A DNA stretch of 64,000 nucleotides, taken from assembly GCF_004770045.1 (NCBI RefSeq), contig NZ_RQFO01000016.1, forward strand, positions 521,501 through 585,500, written 5' to 3'. The stretch is from Leptospira montravelensis (GTDB lineage Bacteria > Spirochaetota > Leptospiria > Leptospirales > Leptospiraceae). How positions within the stretch are numbered: position 1 is the first letter of the stretch; every line of letters begins with the position of its first letter. A program made the translations under genes and the position numbers. This document shows positions 44,300 through 52,063 of this stretch, piece after piece. The notes under the pieces are model-generated. The model saw nothing but the letters and a program-made list of their open reading frames with translations. It did no database searches and was not told the DNA's origin.

Positions 44300-46252
44300 T
44301 TATTTAATTTCTACTAATAAAAAACTTAAATCGTCCATTTGGTATTTCCAACCGGAAGAAAACCGAAAGAGAGAATCTTGTACAATCGTTGCTAGTTCCT
44401 GAAATTTTTGGTAACGATTGTCCCATAACAACGATTTGAGTCTTTCTTCACCGAAGCTGTCACCCCCCTCATCTAATAAGTCAAAAATCCCATCGGTGTA
44501 TAATAATATTTTATCACCAGGAAATAGTTTTACCGTATCTTCGGCATAAGGGATTTGAGAGAACAAACCTAATGGTTTTCCTTTTACATTTAAATGTATG
44601 ACTTCCGATTCCGAATTTCGAATGAGAAAAAAACCTGGGTGGCCCGCATTACTAAATGTAGCCGAATAAGATTCTGTATCAATAAACACATAAGAAGCCG
44701 TAATAAAAAGATTTTTTGTTTTACCCACTAAATGTCTGTTCATTAGATGAAACACTCGAGAAGGAAACTGTAAATAGGGACCTGCACCAACAAATGCCAT
44801 CTTTGACATGGCAGCTACCATCGCCGATGAAATCCCATGTCCCGATACATCTGCCATAAGAATGGCCCAATTTCCCATACTATCTTTTGTATGATCGAAG
44901 TAATCTCCGCCCACCGACTCTAAGTTTTGCGAAAATCCAATGATACGAATTTTATCGTCTTCATTATATTTAGAGGATAATAATGATTTTTGGAGTGCAT
45001 GTGCCAATGCTAAATCTTTATCAATTTGAATTAATCTCTGTAATTCTTTATTTTTTGTCCGTAGCTCCGCATTCATTCTGTTAATTGAATGTAGAAGTTG
45101 CCAATAATGTTTGAAAACATAAAAACCAAACAATACTAACATGATAAAAAACCCGAAGTGAATGATTCTTTGTCCGTGTGAAAACAATTCCAGGTCTACT
45201 AAAATATCATGAAGTCCAGCAAAAACTATGATGAGTAATCCCAAGGTAATGGTTCGTAGATTTTTATTTCCTTTGATTAATACATAAACGGAAGAAAAAA
45301 TTGCAATCACTGCTTCTAATACAATTACCCAATTATAATCATCTTCGCTGTTAAGAAATGAAATCCCATTTTCATAATTTTTTATAATCGAAAGAAAAAA
45401 AGCTATGATATGAAGGAATGCAAGAATCTTAAATAGATTTCGAAAGAAAGGAGGAAAAATCCCTATCAAAAAAAGCAAAAGTGCAAAGGGAAAAAATGCA
45501 AAGTTAATATAAGTTAGAGGAGTTACAATATAGGAATACTGACTGAGAGAAAATCCAACAAAGCCGTTTAATGCTTCTATAAGAGAGGCTGAAAATAGTA
45601 AAATGGAAAAATTCAGAAATATGATTTCTCTTTTTCTAAGAAAATAAAATCCAAGAAAAATGGTTGATAAAACAAGCAAAACGGGAGCAAAAAATGTTTC
45701 AGAAAAGTTTTCTATAAACAAATCCACTAGTGCCATCGAATGATCTTTGAAAAACACTTTGCGATCCATTCCGATATGACCATGATATCTGGATTGAAAT
45801 TGAATGATGAGAGAACCAGACGGGTTTTGGTTTAATGGAATGATGTAAGGGAAAAAATGATCCTGAAATTTGGATTCAAAAACCAATTCTTTTCCCTGGA
45901 ATAGTTTAAATTGTTCTAATGCGATTTCAACATAAAGGACAGGACTTTTCAGTTGTCTTACAAATTGATCACTGAATTTAATATATAAATATTGGCCTTC
46001 TAAAGATTCAAATCCCAAACGATTGGGTTCCATTTTTTGCCAATCATTTTCTGGAATCAAATTAGGATCGGTTATTTCTTCTGATGACCAATAGTAATAA
46101 CGATCTAAAAGATAAATAGACTGTTGGAATTGGCGATCGGGGGTAACTTCCGATTGTAAGTCCAAACATCCCATGAACTGGAACAGAATCCCCACATAAA
46201 GAACAAACTGTAAGAAGGTGTGAATCGATTTATATGATTTGACTTCTTTCAA
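44300..46252 (-). CDS. 7TM membrane sensor with SpoIIE/PP2C phosphatase domain
   Basis: 650 residues. An N-terminal signal ends near a Cys (FQFMGC). A 7TMR-DISM-type extracellular part follows (about 40-190), then seven hydrophobic helices (about 190-390), a coiled linker (INRMNAELRTKNKELQRLI) and a PP2C/SpoIIE domain. The metal-binding aspartates are in SVGGDYFDH, LMADVSGHGISS, LYTDGIFD and MDDLSFLLVEI. The protein likely senses an envelope signal and dephosphorylates an anti-sigma antagonist, possibly the STAS protein at 21092; this is inference. It is divergent from 46288 by 35 bases. Confidence 0.88.
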   Translation of the reverse strand: MKEVKSYKSIHTFLQFVLYVGILFQFMGCLDLQSEVTPDRQFQQSIYLLDRYYYWSSEEITDPNLIPENDWQKMEPNRLGFESLEGQYLYIKFSDQFVRQLKSPVLYVEIALEQFKLFQGKELVFESKFQDHFFPYIIPLNQNPSGSLIIQFQSRYHGHIGMDRKVFFKDHSMALVDLFIENFSETFFAPVLLVLSTIFLGFYFLRKREIIFLNFSILLFSASLIEALNGFVGFSLSQYSYIVTPLTYINFAFFPFALLLFLIGIFPPFFRNLFKILAFLHIIAFFLSIIKNYENGISFLNSEDDYNWVIVLEAVIAIFSSVYVLIKGNKNLRTITLGLLIIVFAGLHDILVDLELFSHGQRIIHFGFFIMLVLFGFYVFKHYWQLLHSINRMNAELRTKNKELQRLIQIDKDLALAHALQKSLLSSKYNEDDKIRIIGFSQNLESVGGDYFDHTKDSMGNWAILMADVSGHGISSAMVAAMSKMAFVGAGPYLQFPSRVFHLMNRHLVGKTKNLFITASYVFIDTESYSATFSNAGHPGFFLIRNSESEVIHLNVKGKPLGLFSQIPYAEDTVKLFPGDKILLYTDGIFDLLDEGGDSFGEERLKSLLWDNRYQKFQELATIVQDSLFRFSSGWKYQMDDLSFLLVEIK

Positions 46253-46287
46253 AATTTAATTCCTATAGGATCAGCAGGATACGTTCA

Positions 46288-46584
46288 ATGAATCGCAATC
46301 GATTCCTATCACTTTTTTACCTACTACCCCTCCTATTATTGTCTCTTACCACAGTTGTGGCCCAAGAAGAGAAAACTGCCCAAGAGCGATTTGTGGAAGA
46401 CAAAATGGAATGTTATTCCATCGCCACAGAAATTGACGGGCAAGAATTCCAAAAATCGCTCAAATGTATCTCACAGGATTCCATCTGTTACATTATCCAA
46501 GGTTTTGCGATGAGTTGTATTCCTCGATCTGGAAGATATTCCGCTGAACTACCAAACCTAATTCCAAAACCGACTCAACCATAA
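46288..46584 (+). CDS. Small exported cysteine-containing protein
   Basis: 98 residues with a signal peptide (LFYLLPLLLLSLTTVVAQ, cut after VAQ). The mature part has four cysteines (ECYSIATEI, KCISQ, ICYIIQGFAMSC) and a proline-rich tail. I do not recognise a family; disulfides in the periplasm are likely. A site AGCAGGA lies upstream of the ATG. It is 18 bases before the nitronate monooxygenase-like gene, so they may be cotranscribed. Confidence 0.6.
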   Translation: MNRNRFLSLFYLLPLLLLSLTTVVAQEEKTAQERFVEDKMECYSIATEIDGQEFQKSLKCISQDSICYIIQGFAMSCIPRSGRYSAELPNLIPKPTQP

Positions 46585-46602
46585 TCGTATAACGGGAGAT
46601 TT

Positions 46603-47544
46603 ATGAAAATCAAAACAAAAATCACAGAAATGTTAAAAATTGATCTGCCAATTATAGCAGCTCCAATGTTCCTCGTCTCCTATCCGGAGTTAGTGGTGGC
46701 AGTTTCGGAAGCAGGTGGGATAGGCTGTTTTCCCTCGTTAAACTACCGAACACCGGAACAGTTACGAGAAGGAATTTTGGAAATCCGTTCCAAAACCAAA
46801 AAACCAATCGGTGTCAATTTGATCCTACACAAAGAACATAACCCGAATTGGGCGAAACAATTCGAAGTGGTTATGGATTTAAAAGTAGAGTTAATCATTA
46901 CAAGTTTAGGAACTCCAAGGACTATCGCCAAAGAAATCAAATCCAATGGATCTACTTTGTTTTGCGACGTTACCACACTCAAACATGCAAACATTGTCGC
47001 AAAATCAGGAGCAGATGCTCTCATTGCCGTTTCGCAAGGTGCTGGTGGACATGCAGGTGCTATCACTCCTTTTGCATTAATTCCTTATTTGAAAAAAGAA
47101 GTTGGACTTCCTGTGATTGCCGCTGGTGCCATTTCTACGGGATCACAAATGGCGGCAGCTTTGTCTTTAGGGGCCGATGCGGTTTATATCGGAACTCGTT
47201 TTATTGCAACACCAGAATCAAAAGCGCAAAATGAATACAAACAGATGTTAATTGATTCTAGTCCTGACGAAATCATTTATACCGAAAAAATTTCAGGAAT
47301 CCCTGCCAATTGGTTAGCAAAATCAGTGGAAAGGTCACCGGATGTTTTAGAAGACGGTCCTAAAAAAATTGCCGCAGGTCATGCGGGCGGTGAAAAAGCC
47401 GTTGAACAAGAATACAAACGTTGGAGAGATATTTGGTCTGCGGGCCAAGGTGTGGCTCAAATTGAAGAAGTAAAACCAGCTGGCGAAATTGTAAAAGAGA
47501 TAGCCAGTGAATACTTAGCTACTCTCAACAATCTTCCTCGATAA
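46603..47544 (+). CDS. Nitronate monooxygenase-like flavin enzyme
   Basis: 313 residues of an FMN-binding TIM barrel. Landmarks: IIAAPMFLVSYPELVVAVSE, GGIGCFPSLNYRTPEQL, SQGAGGHAG (flavin phosphate and His region) and AAGAISTGSQMAAALSLGAD, then VYIGTRFIATPES. The family includes nitronate monooxygenases (oxidation of alkyl nitronates) and FabK-like enoyl reductases. Class I enzymes carry more of the nitronate motifs; here assignment between the two is uncertain. A strong hairpin follows. Confidence 0.85.
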   Translation: MKIKTKITEMLKIDLPIIAAPMFLVSYPELVVAVSEAGGIGCFPSLNYRTPEQLREGILEIRSKTKKPIGVNLILHKEHNPNWAKQFEVVMDLKVELIITSLGTPRTIAKEIKSNGSTLFCDVTTLKHANIVAKSGADALIAVSQGAGGHAGAITPFALIPYLKKEVGLPVIAAGAISTGSQMAAALSLGADAVYIGTRFIATPESKAQNEYKQMLIDSSPDEIIYTEKISGIPANWLAKSVERSPDVLEDGPKKIAAGHAGGEKAVEQEYKRWRDIWSAGQGVAQIEEVKPAGEIVKEIASEYLATLNNLPR

Positions 47545-47556
47545 ACTCACATTATG

Positions 47557-47583
47557 CGAACTGACCTAAATCAGGTCAGTTCG
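47557..47583. terminator. Strong hairpin between convergent genes
   Basis: CGAACTGACCT (47557-47567) pairs perfectly over 11 bp with AGGTCAGTTCG (47573-47583), loop AAATC, followed on the plus strand by TTTCCTT. It lies between the ends of the flavin enzyme and dsbD genes and is the clearest terminator of the window. Confidence 0.8.
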
Positions 47584-47588
47584 TTTCC

Positions 47589-48878
47589 TTAAAGTTTCTT
47601 AATCACTTCCATCATACCTTTTGTATCTAAATAATCGTTAGATTTATAAATCATCTTTCCTTCAGCATCTAAAATTAAAAAGAAAGGTAGCCCAATTTTT
47701 AATTCTGGATAATTGGGATTGTTTGCAAACTCATCAAAAATGGGATCGGTATCATATACTTTCCAAAGGATGGCATTATTTTTAAAAGTTTCATTCCATT
47801 CTTTGTGCGAAAGCGTAAGTTTCTGAAACTCTTTGCAGTTCGTACACCAATCAGCATAGAAATCGATAAATATAGGTTTTCCCGTTTCTTTGGCGATCCG
47901 ATAGACATCCGCTTCACTGCGGTACCATTCTAAATTTCCATGAATCTCCGTAGGAGCCGAGTTTAATTTTAAATGAGAAGAACCCGATTCCAGTTTCCAC
48001 AGCGTAGATTGTAAAAGTATAACCAACACAATCAAGGAAGTAAAAGCTCCCATTTGTAAAAGAGCGAACTTCATTTTTTCGTGAGGAAGACCTTCTTGCT
48101 TTTGTAAGTAAAGAAATACCAAAGCCAAAATCCAAATGAAAAATACTTTTACAGAAAGAGCAGAACTCAATCCCCAAAGGACAAAGGCTTTTTCCAAATA
48201 AGTAAAAGAAAAATATAGGATCATCAAAGCAAGAATCCATTGGATGGCCTTCATCCACTTTCCCGATTTTGGTAATGCAAAACCAAAAACTCCTATGAGT
48301 AAAAATGGAATCCCAAGACCCAAACCAAATACAAACATCTTTAAAGAAGTAAAAAGAATGGGAAACAAACTTATCCCTTCTGTTTGGTAAGCAATGAGTT
48401 GGACAAGAATTGAAACCACAACAGGTCCCACACAAGGAGAGGAAAGAAGACCGGCACCAACACCTAAAAAGAATGTATTCGCATAACTTACATTTGCTGA
48501 ATTTCTTAAATCACCTGCGAAAAAAGGAAAATATAAAAATTCAGCTACGCTGAGTCCCAAAACAAATAACAAAATCGCAAGGAAAACCTGAGTTTCAGGA
48601 TATCGTAAAAAGGAATTGAATGCTCCCCCACTCAAACCTGCGACAAGTCCAAATACAGCATACATACTGGCTAAACCCAAATAGTAAACAAAGGGATGTG
48701 ACCATTTATGATTCGTTACTCGAGATTTTAAAATCCCTGCCGTAATGGGGTATAAAGGATAAACACAAGGCAAAAGACCTGCCAAAAGCCCACCTAAGGC
48801 CAAAAATAAAAAACTATAAACAGAAAAGGAACCAGAAGACAATTGAGATTCTATAAAGGTTTGGATTTCAGATACCAT
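47589..48878 (-). CDS. dsbD: DsbD/CcdA-type thiol:disulfide interchange protein
   Basis: 429 residues. About eight membrane helices hold the CcdA/DsbD core with its two cysteines in LLPCVYPLYP and SSPCVGPVVV. A C-terminal thioredoxin domain follows (from about 325) with the redox pair in FYADWCTNCKEF. The N-terminal periplasmic alpha domain of E. coli DsbD is absent. It passes electrons from cytosolic thioredoxin to the periplasm, for disulfide reduction or cytochrome c maturation. It lies 10 bases after the porin-like gene; the CxxCH-bearing FecR protein further upstream would be a natural client. Confidence 0.9.
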   Translation of the reverse strand: MVSEIQTFIESQLSSGSFSVYSFLFLALGGLLAGLLPCVYPLYPITAGILKSRVTNHKWSHPFVYYLGLASMYAVFGLVAGLSGGAFNSFLRYPETQVFLAILLFVLGLSVAEFLYFPFFAGDLRNSANVSYANTFFLGVGAGLLSSPCVGPVVVSILVQLIAYQTEGISLFPILFTSLKMFVFGLGLGIPFLLIGVFGFALPKSGKWMKAIQWILALMILYFSFTYLEKAFVLWGLSSALSVKVFFIWILALVFLYLQKQEGLPHEKMKFALLQMGAFTSLIVLVILLQSTLWKLESGSSHLKLNSAPTEIHGNLEWYRSEADVYRIAKETGKPIFIDFYADWCTNCKEFQKLTLSHKEWNETFKNNAILWKVYDTDPIFDEFANNPNYPELKIGLPFFLILDAEGKMIYKSNDYLDTKGMMEVIKKL

Positions 48879-48888
48879 ACTCGCATTC

Positions 48889-50286
48889 TTAGAACGTGGC
48901 TGTGGCTTTCAAAACTATACTTCGATCCAATCTTCCGTATTCAGAAACTGGATGTGTCGCAGGTTTTGAAAACTGTTCTATATATTCGACACGATTTGAC
49001 GCCTCCCCGGTACTGTCTACATACCATTTATTTGGTTCTCCTTTAGAATCATACGAACGTACCTCCGTATATCCTATTGCTAACCGCGCCGAAGAAGTCA
49101 TAAACCATTCACCAAAAATTTGTCTCGTGATGTAATACGATTGATCAGAATATAGCGGATCAGTGGTACCTGGTTTGAATCGCACCCAAGGTTCTCTTTC
49201 CACACTTTCAGTGGCACGAAGGCCTGGCGATGGTCCTCCGGTAGCAATTTCTCCGCGTATGACCAGTCGAACCGTTCCGTTGCCAAGCCCTGCCCAAAAA
49301 TAGCCCCCTCGTCCTGTGGATTCCGCTACTTTTGTGGGAGGCTGGTACGGTGCTAATTTATCTACAATTTCACCACCCAATTGTTTTTTGGCCATTCCAC
49401 CCAAACCTAAATTGAGAGTCTCTTTCCAAACCAAATGTGATTCAACAGCAATCACTTGTTCTTGGTTCAGAGAAACACTACCCTGTTTTCTAGTGGTTGG
49501 ATTCCCATCACTGACGAGGCAGCGAGTTTTTCCCTCACGACATTCATCACTCGCATAACCAAAAGCATTCGACGCTCTACCTAAAACATGGAGGCCAGTT
49601 TTGAAATTTTCAGACCAAGTTGGTTCCCATCCTAATTTTCCGATGACATCATAACCAGTATTAGTTGTATTCTGAGTATTACGATACCCTTCCCCATTGA
49701 CAACAGCAGTTTGAACAGAAAAGGAATTCCATCGAAGGATATAATTGATTCCAAGATCCACTGGATCCTTTGCAAAACCCATTGATTCTAATGGTGATTT
49801 ATCGAAATAACGCCAATCATAATTTCCTGACCAAACAGAAAACATATGGGGAAGTTCAAACATTCCAAATTGAATTTGATGTTTTGTATTACCGATTTCA
49901 AAAGATTTAGCAAGGTTTACTCGCCTTACTAAAAACACATAAGGATTGGATTTATTGCCTGTTCCTGCCAAGGTGTCATTAGTCAGTGCATCGTTACGGA
50001 GAATCTCACCCCAGAATTCTGCTTTGATCCCTAAATCTTCCCATTCTTTCGACATAGTAACCATTGTCCAAGGGAGGGAAAATCCAGCTTTGTCAGAGGG
50101 AGATAGATCCGTTGTTCCCGATGCTTTGTCTCTTACACGATAAGAAAGTGTGGGAGTTAAGATGGCTCCTAGTTTTAGTCCATAGTAGCCATCTGGTTCG
50201 TCTTTTTTAGTTGTGACAATTTCCTCACCAAAAATTGGATAGGTGAAGAAGAAAATAAGTAAGAATACCTTGAAATCGAATTTCAC
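48889..50286 (-). CDS. Porin-like outer membrane beta-barrel protein
   Basis: 465 residues with a signal peptide (FDFKVFLLIFFFTYPIFG). The mature sequence is mostly alternating beta strands with aromatic girdles (IKAEFWGEI, HQIQFGMFELPHMFSVW, GYFWAGLGNGTVRLVIRGEI, QIFGEWFMTSSARLAIGYT) and ends in a terminal Phe (LKATATF), as outer membrane barrels do. It may be a channel for substrates of the FecR-like protein encoded upstream, with which it overlaps by 4 bases. No specific family recognised. Confidence 0.72.
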   Translation of the reverse strand: MKFDFKVFLLIFFFTYPIFGEEIVTTKKDEPDGYYGLKLGAILTPTLSYRVRDKASGTTDLSPSDKAGFSLPWTMVTMSKEWEDLGIKAEFWGEILRNDALTNDTLAGTGNKSNPYVFLVRRVNLAKSFEIGNTKHQIQFGMFELPHMFSVWSGNYDWRYFDKSPLESMGFAKDPVDLGINYILRWNSFSVQTAVVNGEGYRNTQNTTNTGYDVIGKLGWEPTWSENFKTGLHVLGRASNAFGYASDECREGKTRCLVSDGNPTTRKQGSVSLNQEQVIAVESHLVWKETLNLGLGGMAKKQLGGEIVDKLAPYQPPTKVAESTGRGGYFWAGLGNGTVRLVIRGEIATGGPSPGLRATESVEREPWVRFKPGTTDPLYSDQSYYITRQIFGEWFMTSSARLAIGYTEVRSYDSKGEPNKWYVDSTGEASNRVEYIEQFSKPATHPVSEYGRLDRSIVLKATATF

Positions 50287-50978
50287 TTTTTACCGTAAGT
50301 TTCGTCCGGAGTAAAACTATTATCTTCCCAACCTACTGGTTTGTGGCATGGAAGACATTTTGACAACATGGGATTGCCTTTTCGTTTTTCTTTGAACTGA
50401 ATGGTAGCACCCTCTTTTGTGATTAGTTCTTTGTAATCATTTTTTTCCAACTCAGTAGCACCTAATTTAACTGCACCACCTGTTCCTTTAGAAAATTCAG
50501 AACCATTGATGTTTACAAGTCCTTCACAGACACAAGTGTATCCTTTTTTATCTTTTTCTTCGTAGAACACTCCGAAGGCGGTACCACGTACTCCCGCAGT
50601 TGTAGTTTGTGTGGATACCTCAAAACTTCCTTTTTTGAAATTATTTACCCGGAACCAAGCGGCACCATTTTGCACATAGGCTTTGGCAATTTTTTTATCA
50701 GAATTCCATTCATTGAGCGTAAAATCAGTGTTTGGTTGGATTCGTATTTCTGTTTCTTGGTATAAAAAATCAACTTTGGATCCATTCCCTGTTTTAATCC
50801 GGTCTCCTGGTTTCAGAACATCATTCACTTTAAGAGTTTTCCAAAGTTTGGAAGAGTCAGTAGCGGAGAGAAAACTCACTTTCCCACGGGTAAACGTTGC
50901 CACGGCAAACTCTTCCGCAAAAAGGGAAACGCTGGTTAGGAGGATAGAAAAAAGGGTTAGAAGGATTCTGAGGCTCAT
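50283..50978 (-). CDS. FecR-domain exported protein with a c-type heme motif
   Basis: 231 residues from the ATG at 50978, preceded by AGAAGG; an upstream start at 51014 would add 12 residues. A signal peptide (LLTLFSILLTSVSLFA) is followed by a FecR-like domain: ATFTRGKVSFLS, LKPGDRIKTGNGSKVDF, AAWFRVNN and TTTAGVRGTAFGVFYE, typical of FecR. Near the C-terminus KCLPCHKP is a CxxCH heme c attachment motif (bases 50343-50357). FecR plus CxxCH is unusual. The porin-like and dsbD genes follow, which supports a periplasmic redox role. Confidence 0.75.
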   Translation of the reverse strand: MSLRILLTLFSILLTSVSLFAEEFAVATFTRGKVSFLSATDSSKLWKTLKVNDVLKPGDRIKTGNGSKVDFLYQETEIRIQPNTDFTLNEWNSDKKIAKAYVQNGAAWFRVNNFKKGSFEVSTQTTTAGVRGTAFGVFYEEKDKKGYTCVCEGLVNINGSEFSKGTGGAVKLGATELEKNDYKELITKEGATIQFKEKRKGNPMLSKCLPCHKPVGWEDNSFTPDETYGKK

Positions 50979-51048
50979 AATCCTTCTAACAACCATATTG
51001 ATAGAATTTATCAATCAATTTTATCAATAAATTTCAATCGAATAAGTT

Positions 51049-51972
51049 TTACCAGGGAATCGTAAAACCCATATCTTTCAATTTGTACTCCAATTCCTCA
51101 CGTTCACGGCTTTTTTTAGCGGTGGAACCTTGTTCATCTAACAACCCTAGTTCGATGGCTTTCTTTTTGGCTCCTTCTTTACCGGATGTATTGAGAGCTT
51201 GGATAATTTGTGTATCGTATTTTGTGAGGTTCAAAGCGCTCAATCGATAATCCACAAAGGCTTCCCAAGCATTCGGAACCCATTTTTGAACAATTTGTTC
51301 GCCAATGGTTTTTGCAAATAATCGGATCTCCAACTGGGCGTGATCATCCATACGCAGTGCTAAAAAATGAAGTAAATTATGTAAGTCTATTTTCCAATAA
51401 GCTTCTGTATAAGTAGCAAGAGGAAGATCCTTTCTTGCTTGTTCGCGAGCCACACCCATTTCTAATCTTTCATTATAAATATCAGTAGCAAACTTTTGGA
51501 ATTCAGTTTCTCTTTTTGTTAGGTGGTCGCCCTTGGATGATTCTAAATATCCATCACTTCCTTGTTTGTTTCCTACCGATTGAACTCGCCATTCACCAGG
51601 AAGAGTGGTTTGCGCCGAGTCAATGGCTACGGAGTAACGCGTAGAGTATTCATTGACATTTGCCATTCGGTGGCGGATCCACTGCCGCCAAGTGTCCATA
51701 GGAACGCGAACATGTAGCTTTAGTTCGCACATTTCAAAAGGAGTACTATGTCTGTGGCGCATCAAATAACGAATGAGTCCGCGGTCTTCATTTACCTTTT
51801 TTGTTCCTTTTCCGTACGAAACGCGTGCTGCCTGAACGATGGATTCATCGGAACCCATGTAATCAACAAGCCTGACAAACCCATCGTCCAGAATCGGGAA
51901 TGGTTTTCCTAGAATGGAGTCTAATTCGGGAACGGAAACTCTTGAAATGGATTCGAAATCAGATTGTTGCAT
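51049..51972 (-). CDS. thyX: FAD-dependent thymidylate synthase
   Basis: 307 residues. ThyX makes dTMP from dUMP with FAD and methylenetetrahydrofolate. The signature is seen in WRQWIRHRMANVNEYSTRYS (RHR-x-x-x-x-NEYSxRY), with RHRHSTPFEMCELKLHVR before it, and HNLLHFLALRMDDHAQLEIR toward the C-terminus. It has about 70 extra C-terminal residues beyond the core. No thyA is seen in the window, in line with ThyX-based dTMP synthesis. It is 71 bases upstream of the FecR-like gene on the same strand and may be cotranscribed with it. Confidence 0.94.
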   Translation of the reverse strand: MQQSDFESISRVSVPELDSILGKPFPILDDGFVRLVDYMGSDESIVQAARVSYGKGTKKVNEDRGLIRYLMRHRHSTPFEMCELKLHVRVPMDTWRQWIRHRMANVNEYSTRYSVAIDSAQTTLPGEWRVQSVGNKQGSDGYLESSKGDHLTKRETEFQKFATDIYNERLEMGVAREQARKDLPLATYTEAYWKIDLHNLLHFLALRMDDHAQLEIRLFAKTIGEQIVQKWVPNAWEAFVDYRLSALNLTKYDTQIIQALNTSGKEGAKKKAIELGLLDEQGSTAKKSREREELEYKLKDMGFTIPW

Positions 51973-52063
51973 ATTAGCTTTATTTTTTAGTTCACAGGCA
52001 TATGAAAAGTCGAAAATAGAGTTATAGCGTACCGTATCGCCACATAAATAGAAAGGATGCTAA

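Noticed and set aside
46848..47234. 128-codon frame on the plus strand in the nitronate monooxygenase-like gene
   Set aside because: Alternative frame of a clear enzyme gene; unusual composition (many Cys, Arg) and no motifs.
47914..48435. 173-codon frame on the minus strand inside dsbD
   Set aside because: It is a shifted frame of the dsbD gene, rich in Cys, Phe and His with no domain pattern.
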